Assembly: GCF_004833285.1 (NCBI RefSeq)
Contig: NZ_STFG01000013.1
Span: forward strand, 341-64,340
Length of the DNA stretch: 64,000 nt
Origin: Lampropedia puyangensis
Lineage (GTDB): Bacteria; Pseudomonadota; Gammaproteobacteria; Burkholderiales; Burkholderiaceae_C
Direction of reading: 5' to 3'
Below, piece after piece: positions 53,145 through 63,006 of this stretch. Both the position numbers and the translations under genes were made by a program. Each line of letters starts with the position of its first letter. Within the stretch, counting starts at the first letter, position 1. A model generated the notes under the pieces. The model worked only from the letters and a program-made list of their open reading frames with translations. It made no database searches and was not told where the DNA came from.

Positions 53145-54883
53145 GGTTGCGCTCCTTCATCGGTTTCGCTATCGCCAGCACCCGTTAGCGACGACCCAAC
53201 AGGTGTTTGGCTTGGGTAGGGTTTGGGTTGCATTTGCAGCACGGACTGGATGTAGTCGTCAGGCGCATACAAACTGTTGGCAGTAGTTTGCATGTAGCGC
53301 ATGATGCTGTCAGCCTGAATGGTGATGGCCACACAGGCTCCGAGCAGAATCACGAGGGGGATGCCTTCAACCACTTTGACTACTGGCGGAGACCGGTCAT
53401 GCGATGCCCAGAAATGGCGAATACCGGCACGAGAAAATGCAATCAGTGCCAATAAACCAGAAGCGATCAGCAGCGCCAACAGGAACCAACCATCTGTTCC
53501 GGGCGATTGTCCTGAAGACGCGCCCATTCCCAATGGATTGAGCATGGCGGAGAGCATAGCGAATTTGCCGATGAAACCAGATAGCGGAGGCAAGCCTGCA
53601 ATCAAGAGTGTGCAAGCCATAAAACACATACCCAGCAGTGCAACGGCCGCCGGCATGGCTCGCCCGACTAGGGCTTGCTCTTTCTCATCCAGATTGAATG
53701 CATCTTGCTTGCCTTCAAGGTCCGGGGTAAGGAAGGGGGCTTCGTCTTCTTCTTCATAAGGAGCGTAGTCTTTGCCGTCATTGCGCCAGCGGTCCATCAG
53801 GTCCGCCAGCAGGAAGCAGGCGCTAACGGCCAAGGTAGAACTGACCAAGTAATAAAGCAGGCCCGCAGTGAGTAAGTTCTGACCAAACCCGAGCGCGGCC
53901 AGTAAAGTGCCTGAGGAGACAATGGCACTGTAGCCTGCCAGATGGCCTAATTTTTGGGAACTGAGTACACCAATGGAGCCAACAGCGATCGTTGCCATTC
54001 CCGCATAAGTAAGCCACTGCCCACCATACAAGGCAGAGGCCCCAGCGTCATAGCCAAAGAGCAAAGTCCATAAGCGCAAAATCATGTAGATGCCGACTTT
54101 GGTCATGATGGCAAATAAAGCGCCAGCAGGGGCGGTGGCAGCGCTATAAGCTCGCGTGAGCCAGAAATTCATGGGCCAAACCGCGGCTTTGATCAGGATG
54201 GCGACGGCCAAGATGCCCGCGGCGACATGCAGTAACGCACGGTCCTCATCGGCAATGTTGGGGATGATGCTGGCTAGACTGGCCAGATTGAGCGTGCCAG
54301 TGATGCCATAAAACATGGAGATGCTGATGAGCAACAATGACGATGCCAGTAAGTTGATGGCAATGTAGTGCAGCCCTGACTGAACGCGCACACGTCCCGA
54401 GCCGTGCAGCAGCAAACCGTAAGAGGCAGCCAAGAGAATTTCGATGAATACAAAGAGGTTGAATAAATCCCCTGTGAGAAACACCCCGTTCAGCCCCATT
54501 AACTGCAACAAGAACATGGGATGAAAGTGGACACCAGCACGGTGCCAGTGCGCGGCTGAATACACCACACTGGCCAATGCCAGAATGGAGGTCAGTGTGA
54601 GCATCAGTGCCGAGAGGCGGTCCAACACCAAGACAATGCCAAACTCAGAAGGCCAGTTGCCCGTCATGTAGACGCCCATTGAGGTGGACGACGATTGCTG
54701 ATGACTCCATTGCAGCAAGAAGATCGACAATACAAGCAGGATTAAGCACGCAAAGACATTGACGATTAATTTGATACGTTGGCGTTCTTCACCTAGAAAC
54801 AAGATGATGGCTGCTGCAGCCATAGGCACCAAGATGGGGGCCAAAATGAGATGCGGCATCAATGCACTTAACCACTCTCTCAT
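53141..54883 (-). CDS. mrpD: Mrp antiporter subunit D (NuoN/complex I-like)
   Basis: The 580-residue protein has about 14 membrane helices and is homologous to proton-pumping subunits of complex I. Key regions are the helix with Glu (NLFVFIEILLAASYGLLLHG) and the lysine-bearing helix VAILIKAAVWPMNFWLTRAY. A hydrophilic loop of about 50 acidic residues (YEEEDEAPFLTPDLEGKQDA) is inserted between late helices and is longer than in most relatives. It overlaps mrpC and mrpE by 4 bp. Confidence 0.94.
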   Translation of the reverse strand: MREWLSALMPHLILAPILVPMAAAAIILFLGEERQRIKLIVNVFACLILLVLSIFLLQWSHQQSSSTSMGVYMTGNWPSEFGIVLVLDRLSALMLTLTSILALASVVYSAAHWHRAGVHFHPMFLLQLMGLNGVFLTGDLFNLFVFIEILLAASYGLLLHGSGRVRVQSGLHYIAINLLASSLLLISISMFYGITGTLNLASLASIIPNIADEDRALLHVAAGILAVAILIKAAVWPMNFWLTRAYSAATAPAGALFAIMTKVGIYMILRLWTLLFGYDAGASALYGGQWLTYAGMATIAVGSIGVLSSQKLGHLAGYSAIVSSGTLLAALGFGQNLLTAGLLYYLVSSTLAVSACFLLADLMDRWRNDGKDYAPYEEEDEAPFLTPDLEGKQDAFNLDEKEQALVGRAMPAAVALLGMCFMACTLLIAGLPPLSGFIGKFAMLSAMLNPLGMGASSGQSPGTDGWFLLALLIASGLLALIAFSRAGIRHFWASHDRSPPVVKVVEGIPLVILLGACVAITIQADSIMRYMQTTANSLYAPDDYIQSVLQMQPKPYPSQTPVGSSLTGAGDSETDEGAQP

Positions 54884-55245
54884 GATGCCTCGCCCTTCTC
54901 AGCGGCCAAACTGCCGTCTACGTGATCGGTGCCAGACATGCCGCGCAAAGCCAGCAATACGACCAAGAAGAGGGCGGTAGTCGCAAAACCAATCACAATC
55001 GCCGTCAATACCAATGCCTGCGGCAAAGGATCGGCGTAGTGCTGCAAATCGGTAGGAATGCCCGGGCGCAAGACGGGTTCTTTGTCAATGGCCAAGCCCA
55101 GCCTGCCCATTGAAAAAATAAACAAATTCACCGCGTAGCTGAGCAATGCCAGTCCAATAATGACTTGGAAGGTGCGCGGGCGCAGCAGCAGCCACACGCC
55201 TGCGCTTGTTAACACACCAATGGCAATGGCCAAAACAATCTCCAT
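54880..55245 (-). CDS. mrpC: Mrp antiporter subunit C (NuoK-like)
   Basis: The 121-residue protein has three helices homologous to NuoK. FQVIIGLALLSYAVNLFIFS contains the conserved segment, and the loop with PVLRPGIPTDLQHYADPLPQALVLTAIVIGFATTA is cut here to its hallmark DPLPQALVLTAIVIGFA. It lies 12 bp after mrpA and overlaps mrpD by 4 bp. Confidence 0.94.
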   Translation of the reverse strand: MEIVLAIAIGVLTSAGVWLLLRPRTFQVIIGLALLSYAVNLFIFSMGRLGLAIDKEPVLRPGIPTDLQHYADPLPQALVLTAIVIGFATTALFLVVLLALRGMSGTDHVDGSLAAEKGEAS

Positions 55246-55257
55246 GCGCTTGTACTT

Positions 55258-58200
55258 TCAGGGTTTTTGGTGAATATTGAAAAGGGCAACCTTGTCGTAG
55301 GCTGCTTGAATGCGGGCAAAGTTACTTTCACGCGTTTGGGTTTCTTTGGCCTCGGCTTCGTCCTCCAGCATGCGAGCGTGGTAACGGTGTGCACGAGTTG
55401 ATTGGTGAGCCAAAGCAGTAAGAATCAATAGCGTGGAGCCCACGACAACGGTAAAGACCCCCAAATCAAAGAACATGGCGCTGGCAATATGCATCTCACC
55501 CAGATAAGGCAATGTGAGGTGTGCGGTGTGCGTGGTCATGAATGGATAGCCCCAATAGAAGGAGCCTGCGCCGGTGGCAATGGCACATACCAAACCAAAT
55601 GCAATCCACCGGCGTGGGAAGAGGGTCAAGTTGGCTTCCACCCATTGCGTGCCCGAAACAATGTATTGCAGCAGCAGGCCCACAGAGAAAATTAAGCCTG
55701 CTACAAAGCCCCCGCCAGGTTCATTGTGCCCGCGTAGGAAGAAGTAAATCGAGACGAGCGTGGTGACTGGCAGCAACAAACGCACCAAGACAGCTGGAAC
55801 CGTGAGGTAACCAATCGCCGTATCTTTGGCTTGACGGGGATTGAACAAGTCCGTAATCAAATCGCTGGGCAATACACGCTGCTGCATTGGCAAATCCATG
55901 GTTTCACGCGCAGGACGGAAACGCCGCAGCAATGCATAGATGGTCAATCCCACAATGGCCAGCACTACGATTTCGCCAAACGTGTCGAATGCGCGGAAAT
56001 CCACCAACATCACGTTGACCACATTGGTGCCGCCTCCTTCTTGTTGGGCTCGTTCCAGGTAGAAAGTTGAGGCACTATTGTCGAATGGGCGACTGAGCAT
56101 TGCATAAGTGAGCAGGGCGATGCCAATGCCTGCGATCAGTGCAATGATCAAGTCACGGGCGCGGCGCGCTTGTGCGACGCTCTGATCGATCACCCAGGAC
56201 GCTGGGCGGATCGATTTATCGCGTTGTGGCAACCAGCGCAGCCCAAGCAGCAGCAAGATAGTGGTGACAACCTCTACGGAAAGTTGAGTCAAGCCCAAGT
56301 CCGGCGCAGAAAACCACAGGAATGTCAGTACCACGCAGAGACCAGTGGCGCCTAACATGATCATGGCAGCCAGGCGGTGGAATTTGGCTTGCCATGCAGC
56401 TGCAATGGCACAAATAGAGCCAATGAACCAGATGACACCGAATGCTGGTGAAAGTGGTTGTGTGGGTCTGTCTCCAATTGTTAAGCCGCCGTACCAGAGT
56501 GGCAGCCCAACGGCCAAGAACGTGACCATGAGTACCCAGAACATTTGCCACTGCAGGCGGTGCGTTGTCAAGCGCAGGCGTAAACTGCGGCTGGTTCTGG
56601 TTAAGGAGGCCAAGGCGTATTCAAAAATGCGCTGGCCTGTGAGAGACCATGAGAAGGCATAGTCGGCCAAATAGTCTTTGCCACGGATGTACTTGATGAC
56701 AAAGAAAAACAGGAATGTGCCTGTGCAAAGCGCGATGACACTCATGATCAAAGGCTTGTTCACTCCATGCCATACAGCGAGGCTGTAATAGGGTAAGTCG
56801 CCACCAACTACGGGGGTTGCTGCGGCGGCCAAGAAGGGGCCCACAATCACGTTAGGCAAGACGCCAACCAATACGCACAATACGACCAAAAAGCCGACCG
56901 GAACATTCATCCAAATCGGAGGATCATGGGGTTTTTTGGGCAGGTCATCGGCTTTGGGTCCAAAAAAGACGTCATAGGCAAAATGCAGCGAATAAATGGC
57001 GCTAAAAATACCGAAAATAACTGCAATTACGGGCAAACTAGCCTGAATGTAGGCGGGGGCATGCACCAAAACGGTTTCGGCAAAGAACATTTCTTTGGAA
57101 AGAAAACCGTTGAAGAAAGGCACTCCGGCCATGGCAGCTGTGGCCACTACGGCAAGTCCAAAAGTGACCGGCATCAACTTGCGCAGACCTGATAAGCGGC
57201 TGATATCGCGTGTTCCTGCTTCATGGTCGACAATGCCGACGACCATGAATAAGGAGGCCTTGAAAGTGGCATGATTCATGATGTGGAATACTGCCGCAAC
57301 AGCTGCCAACTCGCGGTTAAGACCGAAGAGCAGGGTAATCAAGCCCAAATGTGAGATGGTTGAATACGCCAGAAGCCCTTTGAGGTCATTTTGGAACATG
57401 GCCACGCACGAACCAAAGAGAAGCGTTGTCGCGCCAACTCCACTGACAATCCAAAACCATTCCTCCGTCCCACTCAAAACAGGCCAAAAGCGACCCAGCA
57501 GGAAAACGCCTGCCTTGACCATGGTTGCAGAATGCAAATACGCGGAGACTGGCGTGGGCGCAGCCATGGCGTTAGGGAGCCAGAAATGAAAAGGAAATTG
57601 TGCACTTTTGGTGAACACGCCCAGCAAGATAAGCACCAAAACAATGGTGTACGAGCTGTGGTTGCGAATTTGTGAACCCGCTGCCAGCACGTTGTCAAGG
57701 TTGTAACTGCCCACAATGTGGCCCAACATCAGCACGCCAGCAAATAAACAAAGGCCTCCTGCGCCAGTGATTGTTAAGGCCATGCGAGCACCGCGCCGTG
57801 CATCTTTGCGGTGGTGCCAATAACCAATAAGCAAAAAAGAAAAAATACTGGTTAATTCCCAGAAAAATGCCAGCTGAATGATGTTGCCTGACAGCACCAC
57901 CCCTGCCATAGACCCCATAAAGGCCTGGAGGAAGGAGAAAAAACGCGGCACAGGATCCTGGGGGGACATGTAGTAGCGCGCATAGAGGACCACTAGCGCA
58001 CCAATGCCGTAGACCATCATGGCAAACATCCATGCATAGCCATCTAATCGTAACGACAGGTTCAGACCAAAAGAGGCAAGCCAAGTGAACTCTTCTCGAT
58101 AAATTTCACCTTGCGAAATTCCGGGAAAATACAGGGCCAACTGAACCGCACCGAAGAGGGCGATCGCTCCTGCTAATGTGGATTCCAAGTTTCGGGCATT

Positions 58201-58275
58201 GGATGGCAATGCGCTGGCGAGCAAACTGCCGATAAAAGGCAGCAAAACGATGGTACTGAGGGCAACTGGATCCAT
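55258..58275 (-). CDS. mrpA: Mrp antiporter fused subunit A/B
   Basis: The 1005-residue membrane protein has an N-terminal part of about 800 residues resembling NuoL/MrpA ([60 protein letters not shown]). The C-terminal part covers the MrpB domain ([20 protein letters not shown] then [10 protein letters not shown]). This PhaAB-type fusion explains the missing separate mrpB. It is the first gene of the operon with the promoter in the 555-bp gap upstream. The role is cation/proton antiport for pH and salt homeostasis. Confidence 0.94.
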   Translation of the reverse strand: MDPVALSTIVLLPFIGSLLASALPSNARNLESTLAGAIALFGAVQLALYFPGISQGEIYREEFTWLASFGLNLSLRLDGYAWMFAMMVYGIGALVVLYARYYMSPQDPVPRFFSFLQAFMGSMAGVVLSGNIIQLAFFWELTSIFSFLLIGYWHHRKDARRGARMALTITGAGGLCLFAGVLMLGHIVGSYNLDNVLAAGSQIRNHSSYTIVLVLILLGVFTKSAQFPFHFWLPNAMAAPTPVSAYLHSATMVKAGVFLLGRFWPVLSGTEEWFWIVSGVGATTLLFGSCVAMFQNDLKGLLAYSTISHLGLITLLFGLNRELAAVAAVFHIMNHATFKASLFMVVGIVDHEAGTRDISRLSGLRKLMPVTFGLAVVATAAMAGVPFFNGFLSKEMFFAETVLVHAPAYIQASLPVIAVIFGIFSAIYSLHFAYDVFFGPKADDLPKKPHDPPIWMNVPVGFLVVLCVLVGVLPNVIVGPFLAAAATPVVGGDLPYYSLAVWHGVNKPLIMSVIALCTGTFLFFFVIKYIRGKDYLADYAFSWSLTGQRIFEYALASLTRTSRSLRLRLTTHRLQWQMFWVLMVTFLAVGLPLWYGGLTIGDRPTQPLSPAFGVIWFIGSICAIAAAWQAKFHRLAAMIMLGATGLCVVLTFLWFSAPDLGLTQLSVEVVTTILLLLGLRWLPQRDKSIRPASWVIDQSVAQARRARDLIIALIAGIGIALLTYAMLSRPFDNSASTFYLERAQQEGGGTNVVNVMLVDFRAFDTFGEIVVLAIVGLTIYALLRRFRPARETMDLPMQQRVLPSDLITDLFNPRQAKDTAIGYLTVPAVLVRLLLPVTTLVSIYFFLRGHNEPGGGFVAGLIFSVGLLLQYIVSGTQWVEANLTLFPRRWIAFGLVCAIATGAGSFYWGYPFMTTHTAHLTLPYLGEMHIASAMFFDLGVFTVVVGSTLLILTALAHQSTRAHRYHARMLEDEAEAKETQTRESNFARIQAAYDKVALFNIHQKP

Positions 58276-58830
58276 TCCCGAATTCTATGGGCATTGGGCT
58301 TTCTGTGCGAGAGAAAACCTTAGAAGATTGACTTCAATTTCAAAGGGTTGTGGCGTTCTCTTACGCTATAAGAATCGATGCTTATTAGGCATTTTGTTTT
58401 AAAACAAAGACTTGCATAGTGTCTTGTAAGTGTTCCGTGCTTTTGTGGTGCTTGATTGAACACTGGCGGTAAATTTTATTTTTTATAAAAGTCTTTATTT
58501 GTCGCTATTTTCCTTCAATTTGAGTATTTTTTTGCGTGTGCCTGATGTTCTTTGCTTAGATTTTATTTTTCTATTTTGTTAATTTTTGTATTGTTTGTGA
58601 GTGGATTGGGGCAGGGTGACTCTATGTACCGTTCAGGGAATACATGTATTAGGGCAGCCCCTCTCTTCATTAGTCATTGAGACAAGTAAGATCATCGCCG
58701 CTTCATGGTGCGGTGCAGTATTTTGACAATTTGCAGTGCTGTTTACGCAGTGAAGGCGCCAACGCACAATGGTCTGGCGTGTATGCAACAAGACTCCGAT
58801 TAATCCCAACAGTCACTCAAAAGACAGGCC
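58276..58830. other. 555-bp A+T-rich divergent intergenic region
   Basis: No gene is supported. It carries the Mrp operon promoter on the minus strand and that of the Crp/Fnr gene on the plus strand. A perfect 16-bp palindrome (TTTGTTTTAAAACAAA) lies at 58393-58408, 118 bp upstream of mrpA. A small RNA is possible but not recognised. Confidence 0.45.
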
Positions 58831-59550
58831 ATGGACGAACCTATTCTTACCATGCAGGAACGTGAAGCGATCAACACTGGTCGCTGGTTCAGCACTTTAT
58901 CTCCTTCGCTTCGACACGATATTTTGCGATGTGCACATGTCAAACGGTTCAAAGACGGCGCCCTGATCTGCGCGCGTGGCGACACTCCAGAGGAGTGGAT
59001 CGCCTGCGCCAAGGGGGCCGTGCGCGTGAGTTCAACCTCGCTGACCGGCAAACAGATCACGCTCACGTATGTGGAGCCGGGGGTTTGGTTTGGCGATGTG
59101 GCGCTGCTCGATGGAGACAAACGCACACACGATGCTTACGCACATGGGGATACCACCATCGTGATGGTGAGCAAGCCCGATTTTTTCAAAATTCTCGAGA
59201 CGCATGTGGAGTTCTATCAGGCCATTTTGCGCATGCATGCGCGGCGCATTCGAGGGTTGTACGGTTTGGTGGAGGACCTCAATACGCTGCCATTGCGCGC
59301 AAGGCTGGCCAAGCAGTTACTGCATTTGGCGCGCAGTTATGGCATTGCCGATTTGAATGGCGGCAACAATATTCGCATTGGTTTGCAGTTGGCGCAAGAG
59401 GAATTGGCGCAGCTGTTGGGCGCGTCGCGTCAGCGCGTAAACCAAGAGCTCAAGGGTATGGAGCGCGAAGAAATTATCCGTATCGAGACTGGTGGGCTGG
59501 TTATTCTCAGTCGCGAGGGATTGTTGAAAATTGCAGAAGCAGGCGACTGA
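58831..59550 (+). CDS. Crp/Fnr-family transcriptional regulator
   Basis: The 239-residue protein has an N-terminal cyclic-nucleotide-binding-like domain (GALICARGDTPEEWIACAKG, VWFGDVALLDGDKRTHDAYA) and a C-terminal winged HTH (QLAQEELAQLLGASRQRVNQ then ELKGME). It lacks the N-terminal cysteine cluster of Fnr. The cAMP-contact residues are not all evident, so the ligand is unknown. It precedes an ACAD10-like phosphotransferase and an acyl-CoA dehydrogenase in the same direction and may regulate fatty-acid breakdown. Confidence 0.9.
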   Translation: MDEPILTMQEREAINTGRWFSTLSPSLRHDILRCAHVKRFKDGALICARGDTPEEWIACAKGAVRVSSTSLTGKQITLTYVEPGVWFGDVALLDGDKRTHDAYAHGDTTIVMVSKPDFFKILETHVEFYQAILRMHARRIRGLYGLVEDLNTLPLRARLAKQLLHLARSYGIADLNGGNNIRIGLQLAQEELAQLLGASRQRVNQELKGMEREEIIRIETGGLVILSREGLLKIAEAGD

Positions 59551-59671
59551 GCTCGTCAGTATTAAAGGGCGATGGCTTTGCGCCATCATGGTTTGTGCCG
59601 TCACAGCAGCATGTAACAGACTTTTCGAGTCTGTGGTGCGGCTGTGGCGGTTTTGTTTTTCCGGAGAGCTT

Positions 59672-60757
59672 ATGAGCGAGTTTGAGCACTTTGTGGGCAC
59701 GCGGGCGGTTGCCGCTGAACATGCATTTGACGTGTCGGCGTTGACGGTATGGATGCAGGCCCATGTTGAGGGATTTGAGGGACCTTTAACTGTAGAGATG
59801 TTTAAAGGCGGGCAATCTAACCCAACCTATAAGCTCAACACCCCCGCATCCAGTTATGTGATGCGCTCCAAACCTGGGCCGGTAGCCAAGTTGCTGCCGT
59901 CGGCGCATGCGATTGAGCGCGAATTTACCGTCATGCGAGGCCTGGCTGGTACAGATGTCCCAGTGCCGCATATGTATGCGCTTTGTGAGGATGAATCTGT
60001 TATTGGCCGTGCGTTCTACATCATGGAGTTTAAGCAAGGGCGTGTGCTTTGGGATCAGGCTCTGCCAGGCATGACCCATGCGGAGCGACGCGATATCTAC
60101 ACCGAAATGAACCGAGTGATTGCTGCGCTACACACGGTGGACTACAAGGGCAAAGGTCTGGAAAACTACGGTAAGCCGGGTAATTACTTTGAGCGCCAGA
60201 TTGGCCGCTGGAGCAAGCAGTATCGAGCTTCACAAACGCAACCGATTGCAGCCATGGATCGCCTCATGGAGTGGTTGCCTGCACATATTCCTGCCTCAGC
60301 CCGCGATGAAAGCCTGAGTTCCATCGTGCACGGAGATTTTCGCCTCGATAACTTGATGTTTGCCAATGACAGCACGCAAGCCATTGCGGTGCTTGATTGG
60401 GAGTTGTCCACTATCGGCCACCCGTTTGCTGACTTCAGTTACCACTGCATGAGCTGGCACATTCCAAGCGGTGTGTTCAGAGGCATTGCCGATATTGATT
60501 ACCTCCAGCTCGGAATTCCCTCTGAAGAAGAGTACATCCGTTTGTATTGCGAGCGCACTGGCTTTGCGACCGCAGAGCAATTGCATGCCGATTGGAACTT
60601 CTATTTGGCATACAACATGTTTCGTTTGGCGGCCATTTTGCAAGGCATTGCCAAACGTGCACAGGAAGGCCTGGCCAGCAGTGCGAGGGCTAAAGTGCAA
60701 GGCGAGAACGCCAAGCCCTTGGCAGAAATGGCCTGGTCGAAAGCACTGCAAGCATAA
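59672..60757 (+). CDS. ACAD10-like phosphotransferase (APH-fold kinase)
   Basis: The 361-residue aminoglycoside-phosphotransferase-fold protein has [12 protein letters not shown] and [20 protein letters not shown] at the ATP site. The catalytic loop [12 protein letters not shown] and metal site [19 protein letters not shown] are the features of the family found beside acyl-CoA dehydrogenases (ACAD10/11 kinase half). Such kinases phosphorylate 4-hydroxyacyl-CoA so that a partner dehydrogenase can eliminate phosphate. That role here is inference. The ATG at 59672 with CCGGAGAGCTT upstream decides the start. Confidence 0.88.
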   Translation: MSEFEHFVGTRAVAAEHAFDVSALTVWMQAHVEGFEGPLTVEMFKGGQSNPTYKLNTPASSYVMRSKPGPVAKLLPSAHAIEREFTVMRGLAGTDVPVPHMYALCEDESVIGRAFYIMEFKQGRVLWDQALPGMTHAERRDIYTEMNRVIAALHTVDYKGKGLENYGKPGNYFERQIGRWSKQYRASQTQPIAAMDRLMEWLPAHIPASARDESLSSIVHGDFRLDNLMFANDSTQAIAVLDWELSTIGHPFADFSYHCMSWHIPSGVFRGIADIDYLQLGIPSEEEYIRLYCERTGFATAEQLHADWNFYLAYNMFRLAAILQGIAKRAQEGLASSARAKVQGENAKPLAEMAWSKALQA

Positions 60758-60825
60758 GAACGCTTTGGGATACGCCAGAGAAGGCAATCCTTCAACCCCA
60801 TAAACACCACAACAAGGAGCAATAT

Positions 60826-62106
60826 ATGGATTTTGACTATTCGCCGAAAACCAAGGAGCTGCAGCAAAAACTGCTGGCTTTCATGGATGAGCATATCTAT
60901 CCCAATGAAAAGGCCTACAAAGAAGAGTTGGAAGCCAATACGGCGGCAGGCAAGCGTTGGTCGCCGCTGCAAACGATTGAAAAACTCAAGCCCATCGCTC
61001 GAAAAAAAGGGCTTTGGAATTTGTTTTTGCCTGTTGATACAGCGGATGCCTCTGGTTATACCGGTGCGGGTTTAACCAACCAAGAGTACGCGCCGCTGGC
61101 CGAAATCATGGGCCGTGTCGTTTGGGCGCCTGAAGTATTCAACTGCTCTGCACCCGATACCGGCAACATGGAAACCTTGGCACGTTATGGCAGTGACGAT
61201 GTGAAAGAGCGCTGGCTCAAGCCTTTGCTTGAGGGCGAGATTCGCTCTGCCTTTGCAATGACGGAGCCTGCTGTTGCCTCCAGTGATGCAACCAACATTG
61301 AAACGCGTATTGAGCGCGATGGTGATGAGTATGTCATCAATGGTCGCAAATGGTGGATTTCTGGTGCGGGGGATCCGCGTTGCAAGGTCTACATCACCAT
61401 GGGGAAGACAGATCCTGAGGCGCCGCGACATTCTCAGCAAAGCATGATTGTTGTGCCTGCCGATACCCCGGGTATTACTGTGGTGCGTCCCTTGAGTGTA
61501 TTTGGGTACGACGATGCGCCGCATGGTCACATGGAGATTCTGTTTGACAACGTGCGCGTGCCTGCAGGGAATATTTTGCTGGGTGAAGGCCGTGGCTTTG
61601 AAATTGCCCAAGGTCGCTTAGGCCCAGGACGTATTCACCACTGTATGCGTTTGATTGGACAGGCAGAGCGGGCGCTCGAATTCATGTGCCGCCGTGCCTT
61701 GACGCGTACCCCATTTGGTAAAACCATTGCACAGCAAACGGTAACGCAAGAACGTATAGCAGAGGCTCGTTGCCGAATCGATATGGCTCGTTTGCTTACG
61801 CTGAAGGCTGCTTGGATGATGGACACAGTGGGCAACAAAATTGCCAAAACTGAAATTGCCATGATCAAAGTGGTCGCGCCTTCGATGGCATGTCAAGTGC
61901 TGGATTGGGCCATGCAAGTACATGGTGCAGGCGGGCTGTCCGAAGACTTTCCGTTGGCCTACCACTACGCCAATGCCCGTACGTTGCGTTTTGCAGACGG
62001 TCCCGATGAGGTACACCGCAACGCCATCGCAAAATGGGAGTTGGGGCGCTATGCAGACACGCCGGGTAGCAAAGACTATGACCCTCCAGTCACGCGTGGT
62101 TTCTGA
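60826..62106 (+). CDS. Acyl-CoA dehydrogenase
   Basis: The 426-residue FAD enzyme has [40 protein letters not shown] and [20 protein letters not shown] followed by [13 protein letters not shown], the pattern of the ACAD10/11 group. It lies 68 bp after the phosphotransferase with AAGGAGCAATAT before the ATG, so they are probably one operon. Together they suggest catabolism of 4-hydroxy fatty acids. A strong terminator follows at 62134. Confidence 0.93.
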   Translation: MDFDYSPKTKELQQKLLAFMDEHIYPNEKAYKEELEANTAAGKRWSPLQTIEKLKPIARKKGLWNLFLPVDTADASGYTGAGLTNQEYAPLAEIMGRVVWAPEVFNCSAPDTGNMETLARYGSDDVKERWLKPLLEGEIRSAFAMTEPAVASSDATNIETRIERDGDEYVINGRKWWISGAGDPRCKVYITMGKTDPEAPRHSQQSMIVVPADTPGITVVRPLSVFGYDDAPHGHMEILFDNVRVPAGNILLGEGRGFEIAQGRLGPGRIHHCMRLIGQAERALEFMCRRALTRTPFGKTIAQQTVTQERIAEARCRIDMARLLTLKAAWMMDTVGNKIAKTEIAMIKVVAPSMACQVLDWAMQVHGAGGLSEDFPLAYHYANARTLRFADGPDEVHRNAIAKWELGRYADTPGSKDYDPPVTRGF

Positions 62107-62133
62107 TTGGCCTGCGTAGCAGGGTGAAAACCC

Positions 62134-62163
62134 AAAAAGACCGTTATCGCAACGGTCTTTTTT
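62134..62163 (+). terminator. Rho-independent terminator after the acyl-CoA dehydrogenase
   Basis: AAAAAGACCGTT / AACGGTCTTTTTT with a 5-base loop. The A-run makes it able to serve the convergent minus-strand gene as well. Confidence 0.92.
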
Positions 62164-62216
62164 GTATTTGGAGAAATCAGGAAAATGATCAAGCGCTCGC
62201 TGGATTGATTGCTTGA

Positions 62217-62894
62217 TCAAGTTTTTATGGTATGTGTGCTGGCCGCATTCTGTTTCAGCATCCGCACAATCGCGGCCAGAGCCAAGCCATACGCAGGAAC
62301 AAAAAACAGCACACTGATGACGAGTTTGATCACGTAATCGACAGTGGCTATTTCTACCCAGTTGGCAGCCATGAAAGGATCGTTGCTGCGCCAGAAAGCG
62401 ATGGAAAAGAACGCCAGCGTATCCAATGCCTGACCCAATACCGCTGAGGCTGTTGGTGCTAACCACCAAAGCGACCATCCGCGTCGAATCCGGTCGAATA
62501 CTTGAATGTCCAACAACTGCCCCAGCGCGTAGGCGGCAAAGCTTGCCAAGGCAATGCGAAAAACAAAGCTGTTGAACGCTAAGAGGGAGTTCAAGCCGTT
62601 GAACTGGCCTTCATGAAACAAGACCGAGACGATGTAAGAGGCAATCAAGGCAGGCACCATAACGCGCGCAATCACGGCGCGGGCTTCGCGCTTGCCTATG
62701 AGTCTGACGGTTAAATCTGTGGCCAGAAAGATGAACGGGAAACTGAAAGCCCCCCACGTACTGTGAAAGCCCAAAAGATCAATGGGAATTTGCACTAAGT
62801 AATTACTGGCAATGATGATGAAAATGTGAAAAATCACCAAGATAGCCAGAAACAAAGGCACCTGCTCAGATGGTGCGCGAAGCTGTTGTTGCAT
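62217..62894 (-). CDS. yhhQ: YhhQ-family queuosine precursor transporter
   Basis: The 225-residue inner-membrane protein has about six helices. It shows ASNYLVQIPIDLLGFHSTWG then AFSFPFIFLATDL, with GQALDTLAFFSIAFWR and VDYVIKLVISVLFFVPAYGL. These match the QPTR/YhhQ family, which imports preQ0/preQ1. I start at ATG 62894, because in-frame codons up to 62978 lie in the riboswitch region. The role fits the preQ1 aptamer directly upstream and the queF gene in the same window. Confidence 0.9.
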   Translation of the reverse strand: MQQQLRAPSEQVPLFLAILVIFHIFIIIASNYLVQIPIDLLGFHSTWGAFSFPFIFLATDLTVRLIGKREARAVIARVMVPALIASYIVSVLFHEGQFNGLNSLLAFNSFVFRIALASFAAYALGQLLDIQVFDRIRRGWSLWWLAPTASAVLGQALDTLAFFSIAFWRSNDPFMAANWVEIATVDYVIKLVISVLFFVPAYGLALAAIVRMLKQNAASTHTIKT

Positions 62895-62897
62895 AGA

Positions 62898-62933
62898 AAC
62901 CTTTTTGTTGAATGGGGGTGAGGGAACCCATCG
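62898..62933 (-). promoter_or_regulatory. Probable preQ1-I riboswitch of yhhQ
   Basis: On the minus strand a P1 stem ATGGG / CCCCAT encloses a loop TTCCCTCAC. It is followed by TCAACAAAAAGG, an A-rich tail that can pair its AAGG with the loop's pyrimidines to form the H-type pseudoknot. The layout parallels the preQ1-I aptamer of Thermoanaerobacter tengcongensis. The AAAAAGG is also the ribosome-binding site, 5-6 bases before the ATG, so ligand would block translation. Confidence 0.75.
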
Positions 62934-63006
62934 TGAATTGTCTGGAAAAGCCACGCATGCAAAGCATGACCGTTTCATGTCGAGGGCGCTATTGTAGCGA
63001 CCTTCG

